The notes beneath the pieces are model-generated. The model was given only the letters and a program-made list of their open reading frames with translations, searched no databases and was not told the DNA's origin. A stretch of 64,000 bases of DNA. It comes from Cryptomeria japonica (taxonomy: Eukaryota; Streptophyta; Pinopsida; Cupressales; Cupressaceae). The translations under genes were made by a program, and so were the position numbers. Below are positions 11,121-21,100 of the stretch, one piece after another (position 1 is the first letter of the stretch; every line of letters starts with the position of its first letter). The DNA is taken from contig NC_081411.1 of NCBI RefSeq assembly GCF_030272615.1, positions 835,750,136 to 835,814,135 on the forward strand. Direction: 5' to 3'.

Positions 11121-11417
11121 ATGCTAGAACAAGGCAAAGTAGATCAAAGACCTGCTGTAAGGGAAATCATTCATCCTTGGAGGGCAACACTTGCGCTTCC
11201 AGATTATGGTAGTGTTGATCTAAACAAATTATCTCATCGAATGGAAAGCTCACTGGTTCATCATGAATTAGTTTCAAGAGCACATAAAGCTGGGCTAGGG
11301 GATGCAAGAGACACTCGACCTCTTCCACTGAAATGGGGTTTTTTAGGTGCTATAGGAAGGTCCTATCTTTCTATAACTACCCTACCTGGTTTAACACTTG
11401 CTCAATTCCTAATGTAG
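11121..11417 (+). CDS. unexplained plus-strand ORF, possible captured fragment
   Basis: A 98-codon frame runs antisense to E2, 76 bp from its 3' LTR. Its predicted product looks more like real protein than the surrounding frames: balanced composition, ordered polar and apolar residues (for example HPWRATLALPDYGSVDLNKL and LPLKWGFLGAIGRSYLSI), and ATG to TAG. Reading through the TAG continues for about 20 more codons (NHLQEIEKAGPMKQTFLC), so the stop may be secondary. I do not recognise the family. It could be a piece of a host gene carried by E2, an antisense extra ORF of the kind known in plant Tat elements, or chance. No promoter or splice signals can be supported. Confidence 0.35.
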   Translation: MLEQGKVDQRPAVREIIHPWRATLALPDYGSVDLNKLSHRMESSLVHHELVSRAHKAGLGDARDTRPLPLKWGFLGAIGRSYLSITTLPGLTLAQFLM

Positions 11418-12770
11418 AACCATCTGCAGGAAATAGAGAAGGCAGGCCCAATGAAACAAACCTTTCTATGTGCTACTTGATGTCTAGAACTGAAATATGT
11501 AATGGCTCAAGTGCTGTTAAAACATTCATAATCACCCTATGTTGGTTGATGAAGACATTGGTCTTCCTGATTAATTGCCTACGGTCTGCAATCCCTTTCT
11601 CCCTCAACTCTTCATCCCAAGCCGCATACAACATCTGAACTAGGTCCCGGGCTACGGGGAGCTTGGGACCAATAACAAGCATAGAGTTGTTAATGAGGGC
11701 ACCCACCTCAGCACAAAGGTATTGCACTTCTCTCAAAAATATCAGCAAAGGTTGCAGTGAAGGGATATACTACTTAATTCTTTCCTAATGGGAAACATAT
11801 AACTCCACCAAAATTAGAGAAAAATCTTGAGAGACCTCCACGAGGGGAGGAATACTTAACAACAATGAGACTTCCTCATCCTTTGCTATTATATCATGTT
11901 GCAACTCCTTGCACTTGTCTTGTTCAAGGACCACTTGAGTCTCTAGAGTGAGGATTATGACACTTCCATCTTGCATAGTTTGTTGGAGTCGTGACATGTG
12001 ATCTTGCTCTTGACACAAAAAAGTTTCCACATCTAGGAATTTCCTTGCGGCTTTCTCTGGGCTACTCTCTTTTCCATGCAACTCTATTTCAAAATTTTCT
12101 TTCTCTTTTGAAAGCATGACCTATGCATCATGCAATTGCCAAGCGTACTCTCCTTTTAGGCAGATCTCCTCACATAGCTGCACATGCATTTGGGTGGTAT
12201 CTCTGGAAGCTGCCTTTAGCTACTGAATTTCTTGGTCCTTCTCCTACAATTATTTCAAGGCCATATTTCTTGTTGCCTCTTGGCATTTAAACTGACAACT
12301 CACATTGTTCAGAGCAGACTACAACTTTCCTTTTTCAGAGTTAGCCTGTGTTAATAATCCCTGCAAGCGATTGATTTCAACATTCCTAGCTTTGTCTTCT
12401 TTTCTCTGTTGGTATAGAGATTCTCAGAGGTTTTCATTATCTTCTTGCATTTTCTCTAGATGATGACTCTTTTTGATGAAATCTAGAGACACGACCTTTG
12501 AAGTTTCTTCCATCATTTCAACCTTGTCAGACACCATAGCATTTAGGAGGTTGAGCCTGATAGCATGCAAAGTGTAATTGTTGGGTTTCATTTGGGCTTC
12601 TGGCTTGTCAACCTTGGGGAACATGGTTGCAAAGAAAATACAATCCTTCTCCTCGCTGAAGTGTGTCTGCAAGTGTGAATGGGCTGGCCTGACACCATCT
12701 TTTTCATTTCTCTTATCGGTCTTGCCAATACGGGCAATCTTGGAATAGGTAACCTGTTGTTGATAAGCAT
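11418..12770 (-). pseudogene. E2 extra ORF, C-terminal coiled-coil part
   Basis: Fragmented minus-strand frames (12672-12424, 12117-11785, 11748-11473) give charged, Leu/Glu/Lys-rich sequence with heptad-like spacing, e.g. HHLEKMQEDNENL and SRLQQTMQDGSVIILTLETQ. It reads as the helical end of the large extra protein that begins near 15167. Several stops and shifts interrupt it, including CAG-to-TAG-like changes. The role is unknown. Position between integrase and the 3' LTR matches where plant Tat-lineage elements often keep non-gag-pol ORFs. It ends about 430 bp before the 3' LTR. Confidence 0.45.
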
Positions 12771-13660
12771 CTAGGTTGGAAATAGCTTGGCTTACAAATG
12801 CTGCACCAAGAGGGATTGCAAAGGGGAATTGGGAAATAGGGCCATCAAAAGAGGTCTAAGTATGGCGTGCAAGCATGGTTGGAGAAAACAATGGGATGAA
12901 AGGAGAGTCTCTTGAAGAAAATGGATCAACAGACGTTGCTCCAACATTTGGGGGAGGAGTGGACTCTCGAAAACCAAGCCTACGCAAGATAGTGGCTTTT
13001 TTAGGAATCTACGAGGAAAATGTTGAAGGAATAAAATGGGGGGCTAGGAATGAAATGGAGGCCTACGGAAACACTTCTTGAGGGTCAATTGATTCCTCGA
13101 TGGGTGCTAATGTGAGGGTGGTGGGAATCTGGGTATGCATAGATACGAAACAGGGAGCAACAGAAGAAATAGTTTAAGCAGAGGGAAAAGGAAAAGAAGG
13201 GCGTACCTAAACCGTGGAAGCCACCAACCGCTGAGGAACCAAGGGAACCTATGGGGCTCAAGAAGATGAATCTTTCTTTGCAGAACCCAGATATTGATTC
13301 TTACTAGAAGGGGAGTCAAGCACCTGCTTCTCACCTTGTATCTTACCAGCTTGGGAATGGGGTCTTCGAACATAAACAATGAGAGGAAGAAGAATATAAG
13401 GCTTGATATCTATCTCTTCTATACTTATAACCTCTATGTCCTATCGCTGGGCTACCTTGGGGGATGAGTATCCACGTGGGGAGCTAGCGCTTGTCTCTTC
13501 ATCAGTTTGTTGTACTGGCGCCATTCAAACTCAATATGCTCATCCAAAGGAGCATTCTTGATGTTAGCCCTGGAATGACTCACTTCTTGCCAATAGATCC
13601 AGAAATCCTCCCCCTTTTTCTTAGGCCATGAATCCAACATTAGGACTTCTAGCATACTCC
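12771..13660 (-). pseudogene. E2 extra ORF, middle low-complexity part
   Basis: Minus-strand frames 13655-13452 and 13379-13107 and the sequence between them. The first reads SWPKKKGEDFWIYWQEVSHS followed by HIEFEWRQYNKLMKRQ and is protein-like. The region after it is rich in Ser, Pro and Leu and is shifted and broken. It appears to link the globular part (13689-15167) to the coiled-coil part (11.4-12.8 kb). A 68-codon plus-strand frame here is a shadow. Confidence 0.4.
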
Positions 13661-13688
13661 GAGGAATGGGTTTTGCAGGATTGTACTT

Positions 13689-15167
13689 TTACATGATAGA
13701 GTAAAAACTCAACCACAAGGGTCGCTTTAAAATAGGAAAATCATTGAGACCCACATAGAGATTTGGGTCATCCACTTGTGGGTCAGTGCGCCGTTCCCAC
13801 GAGCTTTGTGGTTCGTGTTTCACTGCATTCTTTCTCTTAGAAAGGCACTCATCTGGGTCATAAATCCATGTAATGTCAATCACTACTAAGCCAAGTTGCA
13901 TTAGCTTAGATGTCAGGATATTTTCTACAATGCTTCTCCGAACAAGAGTGATAGGACCAATAACTTTGTGGTCCTTTGTAATGGAAGTATCATGCTTCCC
14001 TGCCCCTATGGCTCTTTCAATTTTCACCAACTGTTGTGAAATTGTGAGGGCGAGGGTCATTTTTGTGACATAGGTAGGTAGGTGGAAGGGCTCTTTTGAG
14101 AAGCCATGCACTCGGATAAAGGAAAAATCACTACCTAAGAACCAGTCATAAGGAGGATGCTCATTATACATCCAATTCATCTGAACTTAATAAAAATGGG
14201 CAAGAGGCTCCTCGAGGATTGAACTGAGGTCTCTAAGGATGGGAGCTAAGAAAAAATCAAAAAACTGATAGGCATCATAAGAAGCCAACATAATGGGTGT
14301 CCAGGCCGACACCGACATCTTGTTCCCTGACTCATCATAGATAGCCAATCACATGAATTGGCTAAAGAAAACCTCATTTTAATGCAAGAATAAGTGAAAA
14401 GGGACTGAGGTGAATCTGAACCGTCAAAACTATTGAAACTTAGTTAGCTACTTTACCATTTCTTTGGCTATGAAGACAGAGAAGTCAAAATGAAAAGACC
14501 CCTTTTTCTTCCAACATTTAAACAAGAAGCCCATCATGGCAGTGGTGATCTCCCAGTCATTGTCATGACCACATAACCATGCAAGAGTGGATGAAATATC
14601 TATGAGGTTATTGTGTCTCAAGTCACTGCAAGACAAGGGGAGTCTTGGGAGTCCAATTGATAGACTTCTATTGAGCGTACCATGACAAATAGAGAAAACA
14701 TTTCTTCTGGTGTTCCAATATTCCTCCATGGTAGTTTTGGTGAATGCCTTCATCCCTTCAAAAATGGGACACCACATCATGTCCCTTATGGCCTCTAGAG
14801 TTATCACCACTTTCACTAAAGAGCCATTAATTGAACAAGAGATGGGGTCGAACCCGTTGGCACACACAGTCATGAACTCTAGATAGTGTGGGACCATGGG
14901 GACCACAAATTGAGGGGTGCCACTATTCCAAAAATTAGCTGCTATGGATTGAGGCTCCGCTCTATGATGAATCATCCTGTTGCATGTGGCCTCTCTAAGG
15001 TTCTTGGGTTTCTTATGGAGTTCAGGCTCAATAACACTCTCAAGAGAATCCATCACCACAGATGTGTTGCAGGTGGCCGTCTTAGATTTAGCTTTAGTTC
15101 TCGGATATCTAGCTTTGATGAAATGACATGAGAAGAGTATTAGAGTTTGCCAAAAACATCCACCCAT
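13689..15167 (-). pseudogene. E2 extra ORF, N-terminal globular part
   Basis: Two long minus-strand frames, 239 codons (15167-14448) and 163 codons (14180-13689), with about 270 bp of interrupted but protein-like sequence between them. The first reads FVVPMVPHYLEFMTVCANGF, then SLVKVVITLEAIRDMMWCPI and further on LPLSCSDLRHNNLIDISSTL. The layout (a capsid-free globular domain with a 'this residue set decides binding, then I-x-x-L/M' pattern) is reminiscent of the 'putative plant transposon protein' domain found in extra ORFs of plant retroelements, but I cannot confirm homology. No zinc finger, RT or protease motif is present. It lies about 0.9 kb downstream of integrase on the same strand as E2 pol, so it is probably expressed, if at all, from E2's own transcript. 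Confidence 0.5.
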
Positions 15168-16105
15168 AATCTTCCCTAAATGGAACCAAAGGGAGTTGCT
15201 TCCACTTCCATCCTCTGTAAGAGAAGTTTTCTCTCTGACCCTTCAAAAGTTTTTGGGCGCTTTAGGTTGTAAATGAGCAATAATATGGACATATGGTGAC
15301 CTTCTTCTTTTAATGCACTGTATGCCTAGATCTTCACAAAAGAAGGCATTTAATGACGAGTTCCCATTTGCACGTATGCCAATTCATTTTTCAGTCGTAC
15401 TTAACATTGAGGAGGACATGCTCTACCATCTATGTTTCCCGAGAGAAAACCTACTTAGTCTACCGTTAATTGGAGCCACTTGAGATGATTTGCTTGTCTG
15501 GATGAATCTCCCCATAATGAAGAATACCAGTAGCCAACATGGATCACACAAGTTAAAACAAACCTACAGGGATTATGGTTTAAATGTGATGTACCTATTC
15601 ATATGTGTAGCATCTGAGGACATCATCTCTTTCTTTGAGATATAGGGTAGGACATTTGTCACCTTTGAACCAGACTTTGCCTACTTGTGTGAATTGATGA
15701 GGAATGATAGATGCATCAAAAATCGGGAGCACTAGCCTTTTACTTCAATTGTCACCTAGAGCTGAGTATTCATTATAAATATGTCTTTTCAGACATTTCT
15801 TTATACAGTATCAAGCTTCAAAGATGGAGTTTCTTGAGGAAATGGAGACCCTCGTCAGTCTCATCAGTAGTAAGGCTCAGGTCACTTTCCTCAGAAATAT
15901 TTTAGACCAGAGGCTGCAAAGGATGACAAGATGAAAGAATCCCTCAATCATCACTACCATTGGATGGGTGCTTGGTGAGGAATTTATCGATGATGTGGAA
16001 AAATACCATATAAACAGAGACATTTGTTCATGTTTTGTGGCTTCATTGCTAGATTTTGGGATGACTGGGCTTCTGACTTTGGAGCTTACTAAAGCGCTCT
16101 TCTCT
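15168..16105. other. spacer between E2 integrase and extra ORF
   Basis: Minus-strand frames are short and interrupted. No knuckle, chromodomain or known motif was seen. It may hold the extreme C-terminus of integrase at its right edge and the start region of the extra ORF at its left edge. Confidence 0.4.
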
Positions 16106-16324
16106 CAGGATTATCTGGGGGGTTTGGCATGCTGACCAGGCTTGGATGCCCTCTCATTGTATTTTAAAACAAGGTCTCCTTGTTTGAAACCTGGGTCAAA
16201 ACTTTTCTTCTTATCAAACCACCTTTTGACGGCTTGCTAGCGGTTCTGAAGGGATGAAAATGTTGCTTCCCTTGCTTCATCTAGTTCCATAATTTCTGCC
16301 AATCTCACTTCCATGGGACCATTT

Positions 16325-16329
16325 TCCAC
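16325..16329. repeat. left TSD of the TRIM (TCCAC)
   Basis: TCCAC here matches 16666-16670 exactly and abuts the TRIM ends, defining the insertion site in the E2 integrase gene. Confidence 0.85.
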
Positions 16330-16665
16330 CGTTGGTAGTGGGCCAGCATCCCTCGTGGGGATTCATGACATGGTTTAACAGCCTCCTGTGGATTCTATAA
16401 GTCTTGTATCATGCATTGACAGGTCAATATTTTGGTGCAACGACAACCACACTTGTAACAAGTGGTATTAGAGCTTGGTCACAAGTTTGAATCATGCAGG
16501 CCACGACGAGTGATGCTAGGAGGGGGATTGTTGGTAGTGGGCCAACATCACTCGCAAGAATTCACGACATGGTTTAACAACCTCCTATGGATTCTATAAG
16601 TCTAGTGGTTGTATCGGGCATTGACAGGTCGATCTTTTGGTGCAACAACAACCGCACTTGTAACA
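16330..16665 (+). mobile_element. TRIM (terminal-repeat retrotransposon in miniature), complete
   Basis: 336 bp with direct terminal repeats 16330-16460 (131 bp) and 16529-16665 (137 bp). The repeats start (T/C)GTTGGTAGTGGGCCA and end CTTGTAACA. Directly after the first repeat is AGTGGTATTAGAGC, a Met-tRNA-type PBS. Directly before the second is GCTAGGAGGGGGAT, a polypurine tract. The 68-bp interior codes for nothing. An exact 5-bp TSD flanks it. These features are those of a TRIM, which needs enzymes from another element. It has no 5S RNA-like promoter block, so it is not a Cassandra-type TRIM. It lies antisense to E2 within integrase. Confidence 0.92.
16461..16475 (+). promoter_or_regulatory. 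PBS of the TRIM
   Basis: AGTGGTATTAGAGCT follows the 5' LTR without a gap; it differs from the usual TGGTATCAGAGC at one position within the core. Confidence 0.8.
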
Positions 16666-17656
16666 TCCACCACCTTGATAGATTTGAGCAATTGTAAGGT
16701 GGGAATCTCCAAAGACACAAGGAACAATGCATCCTTGTCGCAGACCAACTTATATGGAGAATTCTTTAGGACCTGCTTGGGTGTTATCTAGTCTTCCCAT
16801 AACGCACTCCTCAAGTGGTGATGCCACTCCCTTTTATGCTTAGAGCCCATACTTTTAATGAGGCTTCTGAGGTTCTTGTTAGTAGACTCAGCTAGGCCAT
16901 TTACCTGAGAGTAATAATTTGAGGAGGTCTTCAGGTAGATTCCTCTATCAAGAGTGAACTGGGTGACCTGGGAGCCTATGAATGCTCGCACATTATTTGA
17001 TATTATGGTCTTTGGTGGACCATATTGACACACCAAGTCTTCTAGAAGCATTAATATCTTAGTTTCTGATGAATTCCTCAAGGGGACAACCTCAAACCAT
17101 CTGGTGAAGTAGTCAGTCATGGTCAAGATCCTCTTGTGTCCAGCTAAACTTGGGGGTTGATCATCCCTATGAAATCAAGGCCCCACTAAGCGAAGGGCTC
17201 TTCCATCATTATAGGCCTGAGTGGCATAGCTGCTTTTCTAGTCCTACCACTATAGTACTGGGATTCTTTGCACTCTCTTACCAGAGTGTGCACATTTTTA
17301 AACATGGAGGGCCAAAAATACCTAGCGCAAGTGATCTTAATGATGGTGGTTTGCACTGAATAGTGGTCTCTTGATAGACCATGCTGGAATTTGTGTAGAA
17401 TTGTACTGGCTTGGTCTTGGTCCACACAACAGAGCAAAACTCCATCAAAATTTGTTTTAAACAACACTCCTTCGACCAGATGGAAACCACTATTCTGCAT
17501 CCTATAGAATCTCCTCTTTTCAAGAGGGAGACCTTTCAGAAAAAGCCCAGTCCTCATAAAATGTTTTCAAGCCTCCATCCAACATGCCTCTATCGAATTG
17601 GAGGTAATCATTACAACTTCCCCTATATCAACCTCAACTTCTTGGGGTTCAAACTC

Positions 17657-18052
17657 CTAGGCTATGTAATCACACAAACCTTTGCCACAAATTATCTTCA
17701 TGGGATTGATATCAATGTCATATTCCAGGATTTTAGTAATCCACTTCGTCCTCTTCTCTATAATGTTGCCTTCCATTATATATTCCCTTATTGAAGGCTG
17801 AGTGACATATACGGTAGTTTTATTACAGGCGATAAAATGCCTAAACTTTTTAAGCCCTTTGACAATGGCTAAAGATTTCTTTTCTAAAAAATTGTACTTA
17901 GCCTCATATTCCTTCAAAGTTTTTGAATGGAAAGATATGGGGTGTTCACTTCTTTTATCTGCATCCTTTTGGGTTAGAACCACAAAAATGCTGTAATTAC
18001 TAGAGAAAACATACATTATAAAGTCCTTAGACATATCTGGGTTGGAGGGCAT
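17657..18052 (-). pseudogene. E2 RNase H (RT-linked)
   Basis: One open minus-strand frame of 131 codons. It reads VVLTQKDADKRSEHPISFHS, then SKTLKEYEAKYNFLEKKSLA, KFRHFIACNKTTVYV and RTKWITKILEYDID. These match in order the RNase H that follows RT in plant Ty3 elements (the I-x-F-x-S-R-x-L...A-E-x-N-Y...E-K-E-x-L-A...F-R-H-Y...D pattern). It lies directly downstream of RT and upstream of integrase. The frame itself is open, but it is cut off from RT by shifts. Confidence 0.8.
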
Positions 18053-18239
18053 GGGAGCTAAAGAAATGTCATCTTTGATCTTCTAGAAAGCCTCTTTAGC
18101 TTTGGGGGTCCATTTAAAATGTGTCTCTTTCTTAAGAATTAGAGTGATGGGCCTTACCATCCTAGCAAAGTCTAAGATAAAGTGACTAACAAAGCTAACC
18201 TTGCCTAGGAAGGACTAAACACCCTTTTTGTTGATGGGA

Positions 18240-19010
18240 AGAGGAAGCTCCTTTATTGCTTTCACTTGATCAAGATCAATGGAGACTCCTTCCTTTGACA
18301 CTATGTGCCCTAGTAATTTTCCTTACAAAACCCCAAAGATACATTTCTTTGGGTTTAATGAGATGTCGAGTTCTAAGCACTTTTGGAACACCAGTTCAAG
18401 ATTGTTGAAGTGATCTTCTTTGTGTTTTGAAAACATAGTCAAGTCATCCAAATATATGAGGATGATTTTGTTAATGAGCTCCCTGAAAGCTAGATCCATC
18501 TCTCTCTGAAAAGTTGCACTAACATTTGACAACCCAAAAGGAATCTTCTGGTAAGAAAATGTTCCCCATTTGGTCGTAAAGGTTATCTTATGTTGATCTT
18601 CTGGCTTTACCAACACCTAGTTATAGCCTGAGAAACCATCCAACATTGAGAACATCTCTGACCCTACTACCATACACAATAACTATTCCATTAGTGGCAA
18701 TGGATAATGGTCCTTTAGAGATGCTTGGTTCAGATCCTAGAAGTCTACACAAATCCGGATATCTCCACTTTTCTTCCTGATTGGCACCAAATTAGACACC
18801 CATGTACTCTGCTTGATGGGATAAGACGATTTTTGATTCTATCAACTTCTTCAATTCCTATGCCACAAGGGACTCAATCTTGGGATTGATAGGTCTCTAC
18901 TTCTGTTGGACTGGCTTGGCCCCATCATTGAGCTCAATAGTGTGCTAAATGATGCTAGAATTGTAGCCTTTCAAATCTTTATATGATCATGCTAGCACAC
19001 CCATATATTC
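18240..19010 (-). pseudogene. E2 reverse transcriptase
   Basis: The best part is the frame 18616-18323: KPEDQHKITFTTKWGTFSYQ, then IPFGLSNVSATFQREMD, the active-site segment IYLDDLTMFSKHKEDHF, and LNPKKCIFGV. These are RT motifs 4-6 of Ty3 elements; the catalytic pair is kept as YLDD. The N-terminal half (19000-18620) is readable as ELNDGAKPVQQK and PINPKIESLVA, then breaks up through stops and a frameshift. The region before RT (19253-19020, e.g. DYVEISLGNRRILKVRKEVP) is the usual linker ahead of Tat-type RT. Confidence 0.85.
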
Positions 19011-19253
19011 ATCACAATATCAGGCCAATCTTTCTCTATCTTCTGAGGGAACTTCCTTCCTGACTTTGAGTATTCTCCTATTCCCTAATGATATTTCAAC
19101 ATAATCACCCTTATCAGCTGTAAGTTTTATTTTGTAATTCTTAACATAATCATGGTCAAACAAATTTTCTAGGGTGATCAGTCCATTTGGGAGCTTGTTG
19201 GATTTCAGTTGAATGATCTGATCTTTGTAAGCTTCCTTTACTTTAGGCTGCAA
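19011..19253 (-). pseudogene. linker between RNase H-like domain and RT in E2
   Basis: Open minus-strand frame of 77 codons without catalytic motifs. Its end (EDRERLA) runs into the RT N-terminus (MGVLA*SYKDLKGY). Similar linkers precede RT in Tat-like Ty3 polyproteins. Confidence 0.55.
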
Positions 19254-19424
19254 TGGTTAGCAAACTCTCTAGAGATTTAAATAAACAAAGCGATTTGCCC
19301 ATCACTTTCAAAAACTTGCTAGTGGGTATCATTATCAAGAATAGCTAGTCGAATGATCGCACCAATTGCCTGGGGATTGATGAGCAAGTCCACAACGAGG
19401 TCAAATTGTGATTCAATAGTGGCC

Positions 19425-19840
19425 ATTCAATCAACAAATGCATTTGACTTTTGAGGAATCCTCTGGATGTTGAAAGCATCAAAGCTTTTTATTAGATCCC
19501 ATGTCCTATGACGGTAGGATCTCGTACAGACATGTTTGACACTAGAGATCCCTCAGACCTGATGCACTATCAGCTCAAAGTCGCCCAAAACTTTCAACTG
19601 CTTTATACCCAACCTTTTTGCCAAGCTTAGGCCTTGAATCAACCCTTCATATTCTACTTCATTGTTGGAGCAAGCAAACTGCAGGCAAAAAGACTTCAGA
19701 ATCTATTCACTCAAAGGTGAAGTAAGGAAAATCCCAACACCTGAACCTACTTTTCATCTTGCACCATCAAAGTGCAAGGTCCAGAGTGCAGAGGACAAAT
19801 CTTCTTGGGTCAAGGGGTCTTTCACTAGTTTTGGGATAGC
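19425..19840 (-). pseudogene. E2 archaeal-type RNase H (aRNH), placed before RT
   Basis: On the minus strand, with two or three stops: WTLHFDGAR, SGVGIFLTSP, then CSNNEVEYEGLIQGLSLAKR, KQLKVLGDFELIVHQV and finally IQRIPQKSNAFVD. This is the order of the second, archaeal-like RNase H of plant Tat elements; the catalytic acids appear as D in HFDGA, E in EYEG, D in LGDFELI and D in AFVD. In E5, and in the Tat order I know best, this domain lies after the RT-linked RNase H. In E2 it lies 0.4-0.8 kb upstream of RT in transcription order. The downstream RT-linked RNase H is also present, so E2 has both. No duplicate aRNH was found between RNase H and integrase. Confidence 0.75.
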
Positions 19841-20164
19841 CTGACCTTCATAAAAAATGTAGTAATGCATGATAATTGGAGTATGGATCAAAATCAATGA
19901 ATTCATCAAGAACTCTTGTTCTGGTGGGATATCTCTAGTTATCTCTTCATCTTCAAGAAACTATACGATTCTCATCTCTTTATTGGAGATGGAGGTATGA
20001 GTGGGCTTGAAATTAAGCATGGCCTGATCTGCTACATGTTCAGTGTGAAGGGGTTCTGAAAGGATTTTGAGTTTGGCACCACACTGAGTATGAAGGATAA
20101 GGTGAGACTATTCTAAAGACAAGTAACCTAATATCTTGGCGGTGAAGTCCTAAGAAAGGCATAG

Positions 20165-20410
20165 GCCAAAAATGGGGGGACTATCAATAATTACCACCTC
20201 TTGAGACACGGTGACACTAGGACACGTGAACAACATTAGCGAAAGGTTCTTGATAAGACCCATGGTCTAAACCTTATTACCATCTAGCTGCATAACACCC
20301 CGATTTAAAGGTTCATATTTGATATTCAACACCTCAACAATTTGCTTAGGCATGATGGTAGTGCTCGCACCAGAGTCTATCATAGAGTTGTATAAAAGAT
20401 TATCCCCTAC
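20165..20410 (-). pseudogene. E2 aspartic protease
   Basis: The minus strand reads NSMIDSGASTTIMPKQIVEV, with the retropepsin signature D-S-G-A intact, followed by LNIKYEPLNRGVMQLDGNK and PPIFGLCLSQDFTAKILGYL. The second half holds the expected G-x-D/D-x-L-G-like turn in degraded form. It processes the polyprotein in active relatives. It lies between gag and the RNase H-like domain, as expected for protease. Confidence 0.7.
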
Positions 20411-21100
20411 TATGAGGGTCAAATAGAAAGGATTGGGCTTAGGCTTACCCTATGCTTGGGATTTCAGAGGTATGGCCTCATTCATCAACACAATCAGTGA
20501 GTGCAATCTATCTGCGGGAGGCTGAAATCTTTCTTCGCTGACTTGTGGAGAAGTAGTAGAATTTCCATTGAGAGGTTTACCCATCTCCGACAAAGCTTCT
20601 TTCAAATGATTCTTCTACTCTAGGATACTAAGGAGATCCCATAAAGAAATGTTGGTAGGCGATTTCCTCAACTGGTCCACCATGTCTAATACTGATGATA
20701 CTAACCTCTTTCTCTCTCTCAGCTTATAGGGGATAATTTCCTTTCTTGGATACATAACAACATCTCCAGGTTGTTTAGGAACTTTATCCATAGAGAACCT
20801 CCCTTTTGTGCCTACATTCTCTCCCATGAAGCGCCTCTTCAACCGAAGATTGTAATATGATTACACTTGAGGATCCCCTGAGCTTGATGAGGTTGCACCA
20901 TTGGTCAGCATGACATCTCCATCTTCCATCCAAGAGAATAGTGCATGGTCTAGAGCTATCTCTGTTTCCTACTCCATTGACATGCCTTGCATCTATGCAA
21001 TGAAAGACACATTGTCCATGTTAGGGGGCGTATAAGCCAAATCATATGAAGCCATGCCTTGGCTATGTTGATCTACAACCTTTTATTGTAAATTGCCTCT
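20411..21100 (-). pseudogene. E2 region between gag knuckle and protease
   Basis: Minus-strand frame 20842-20615 reads YPRKEIIPYKLRERKRLVSS and TNISLWDLLSILE, a conserved pre-protease segment in Ty3 polyproteins (typically x-I-S-L-x-D-L-L). Flanking parts contain several TAG and TGA stops but are otherwise protein-like. It is in the right place to be the gag/protease junction. Confidence 0.55.

Larger units (their letters stand above)
16106..17557 (-). pseudogene. E2 integrase (split by a TRIM)
   Basis: Minus-strand frames 17557-17186 and 17126-16788 give a Ty3 integrase. The zinc domain reads HKFQHGLSRDHYS ... LVRECKESQYYSG; it keeps the two His and first Cys, but the last Cys is Ser. The catalytic core has Asp in MTDYFTRWFEVVPL, SNNVRAFIG where the second catalytic Asp is replaced by Asn, and Glu in YSQVNGLAESTNKNL. 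After a gap caused by the TRIM (16330-16665) the C-terminal part resumes as MEVRLAEIMELDEAREATFS and GFKQGDLVLKYNE, the usual end of these integrases. A stop separates the zinc and core parts near 17180. With the second Asp lost, it would be inactive even without the stops. Confidence 0.8.

Noticed and set aside
16330-16665. Cassandra-type TRIM
   Set aside because: No 5S RNA-like internal promoter could be seen in its LTRs.
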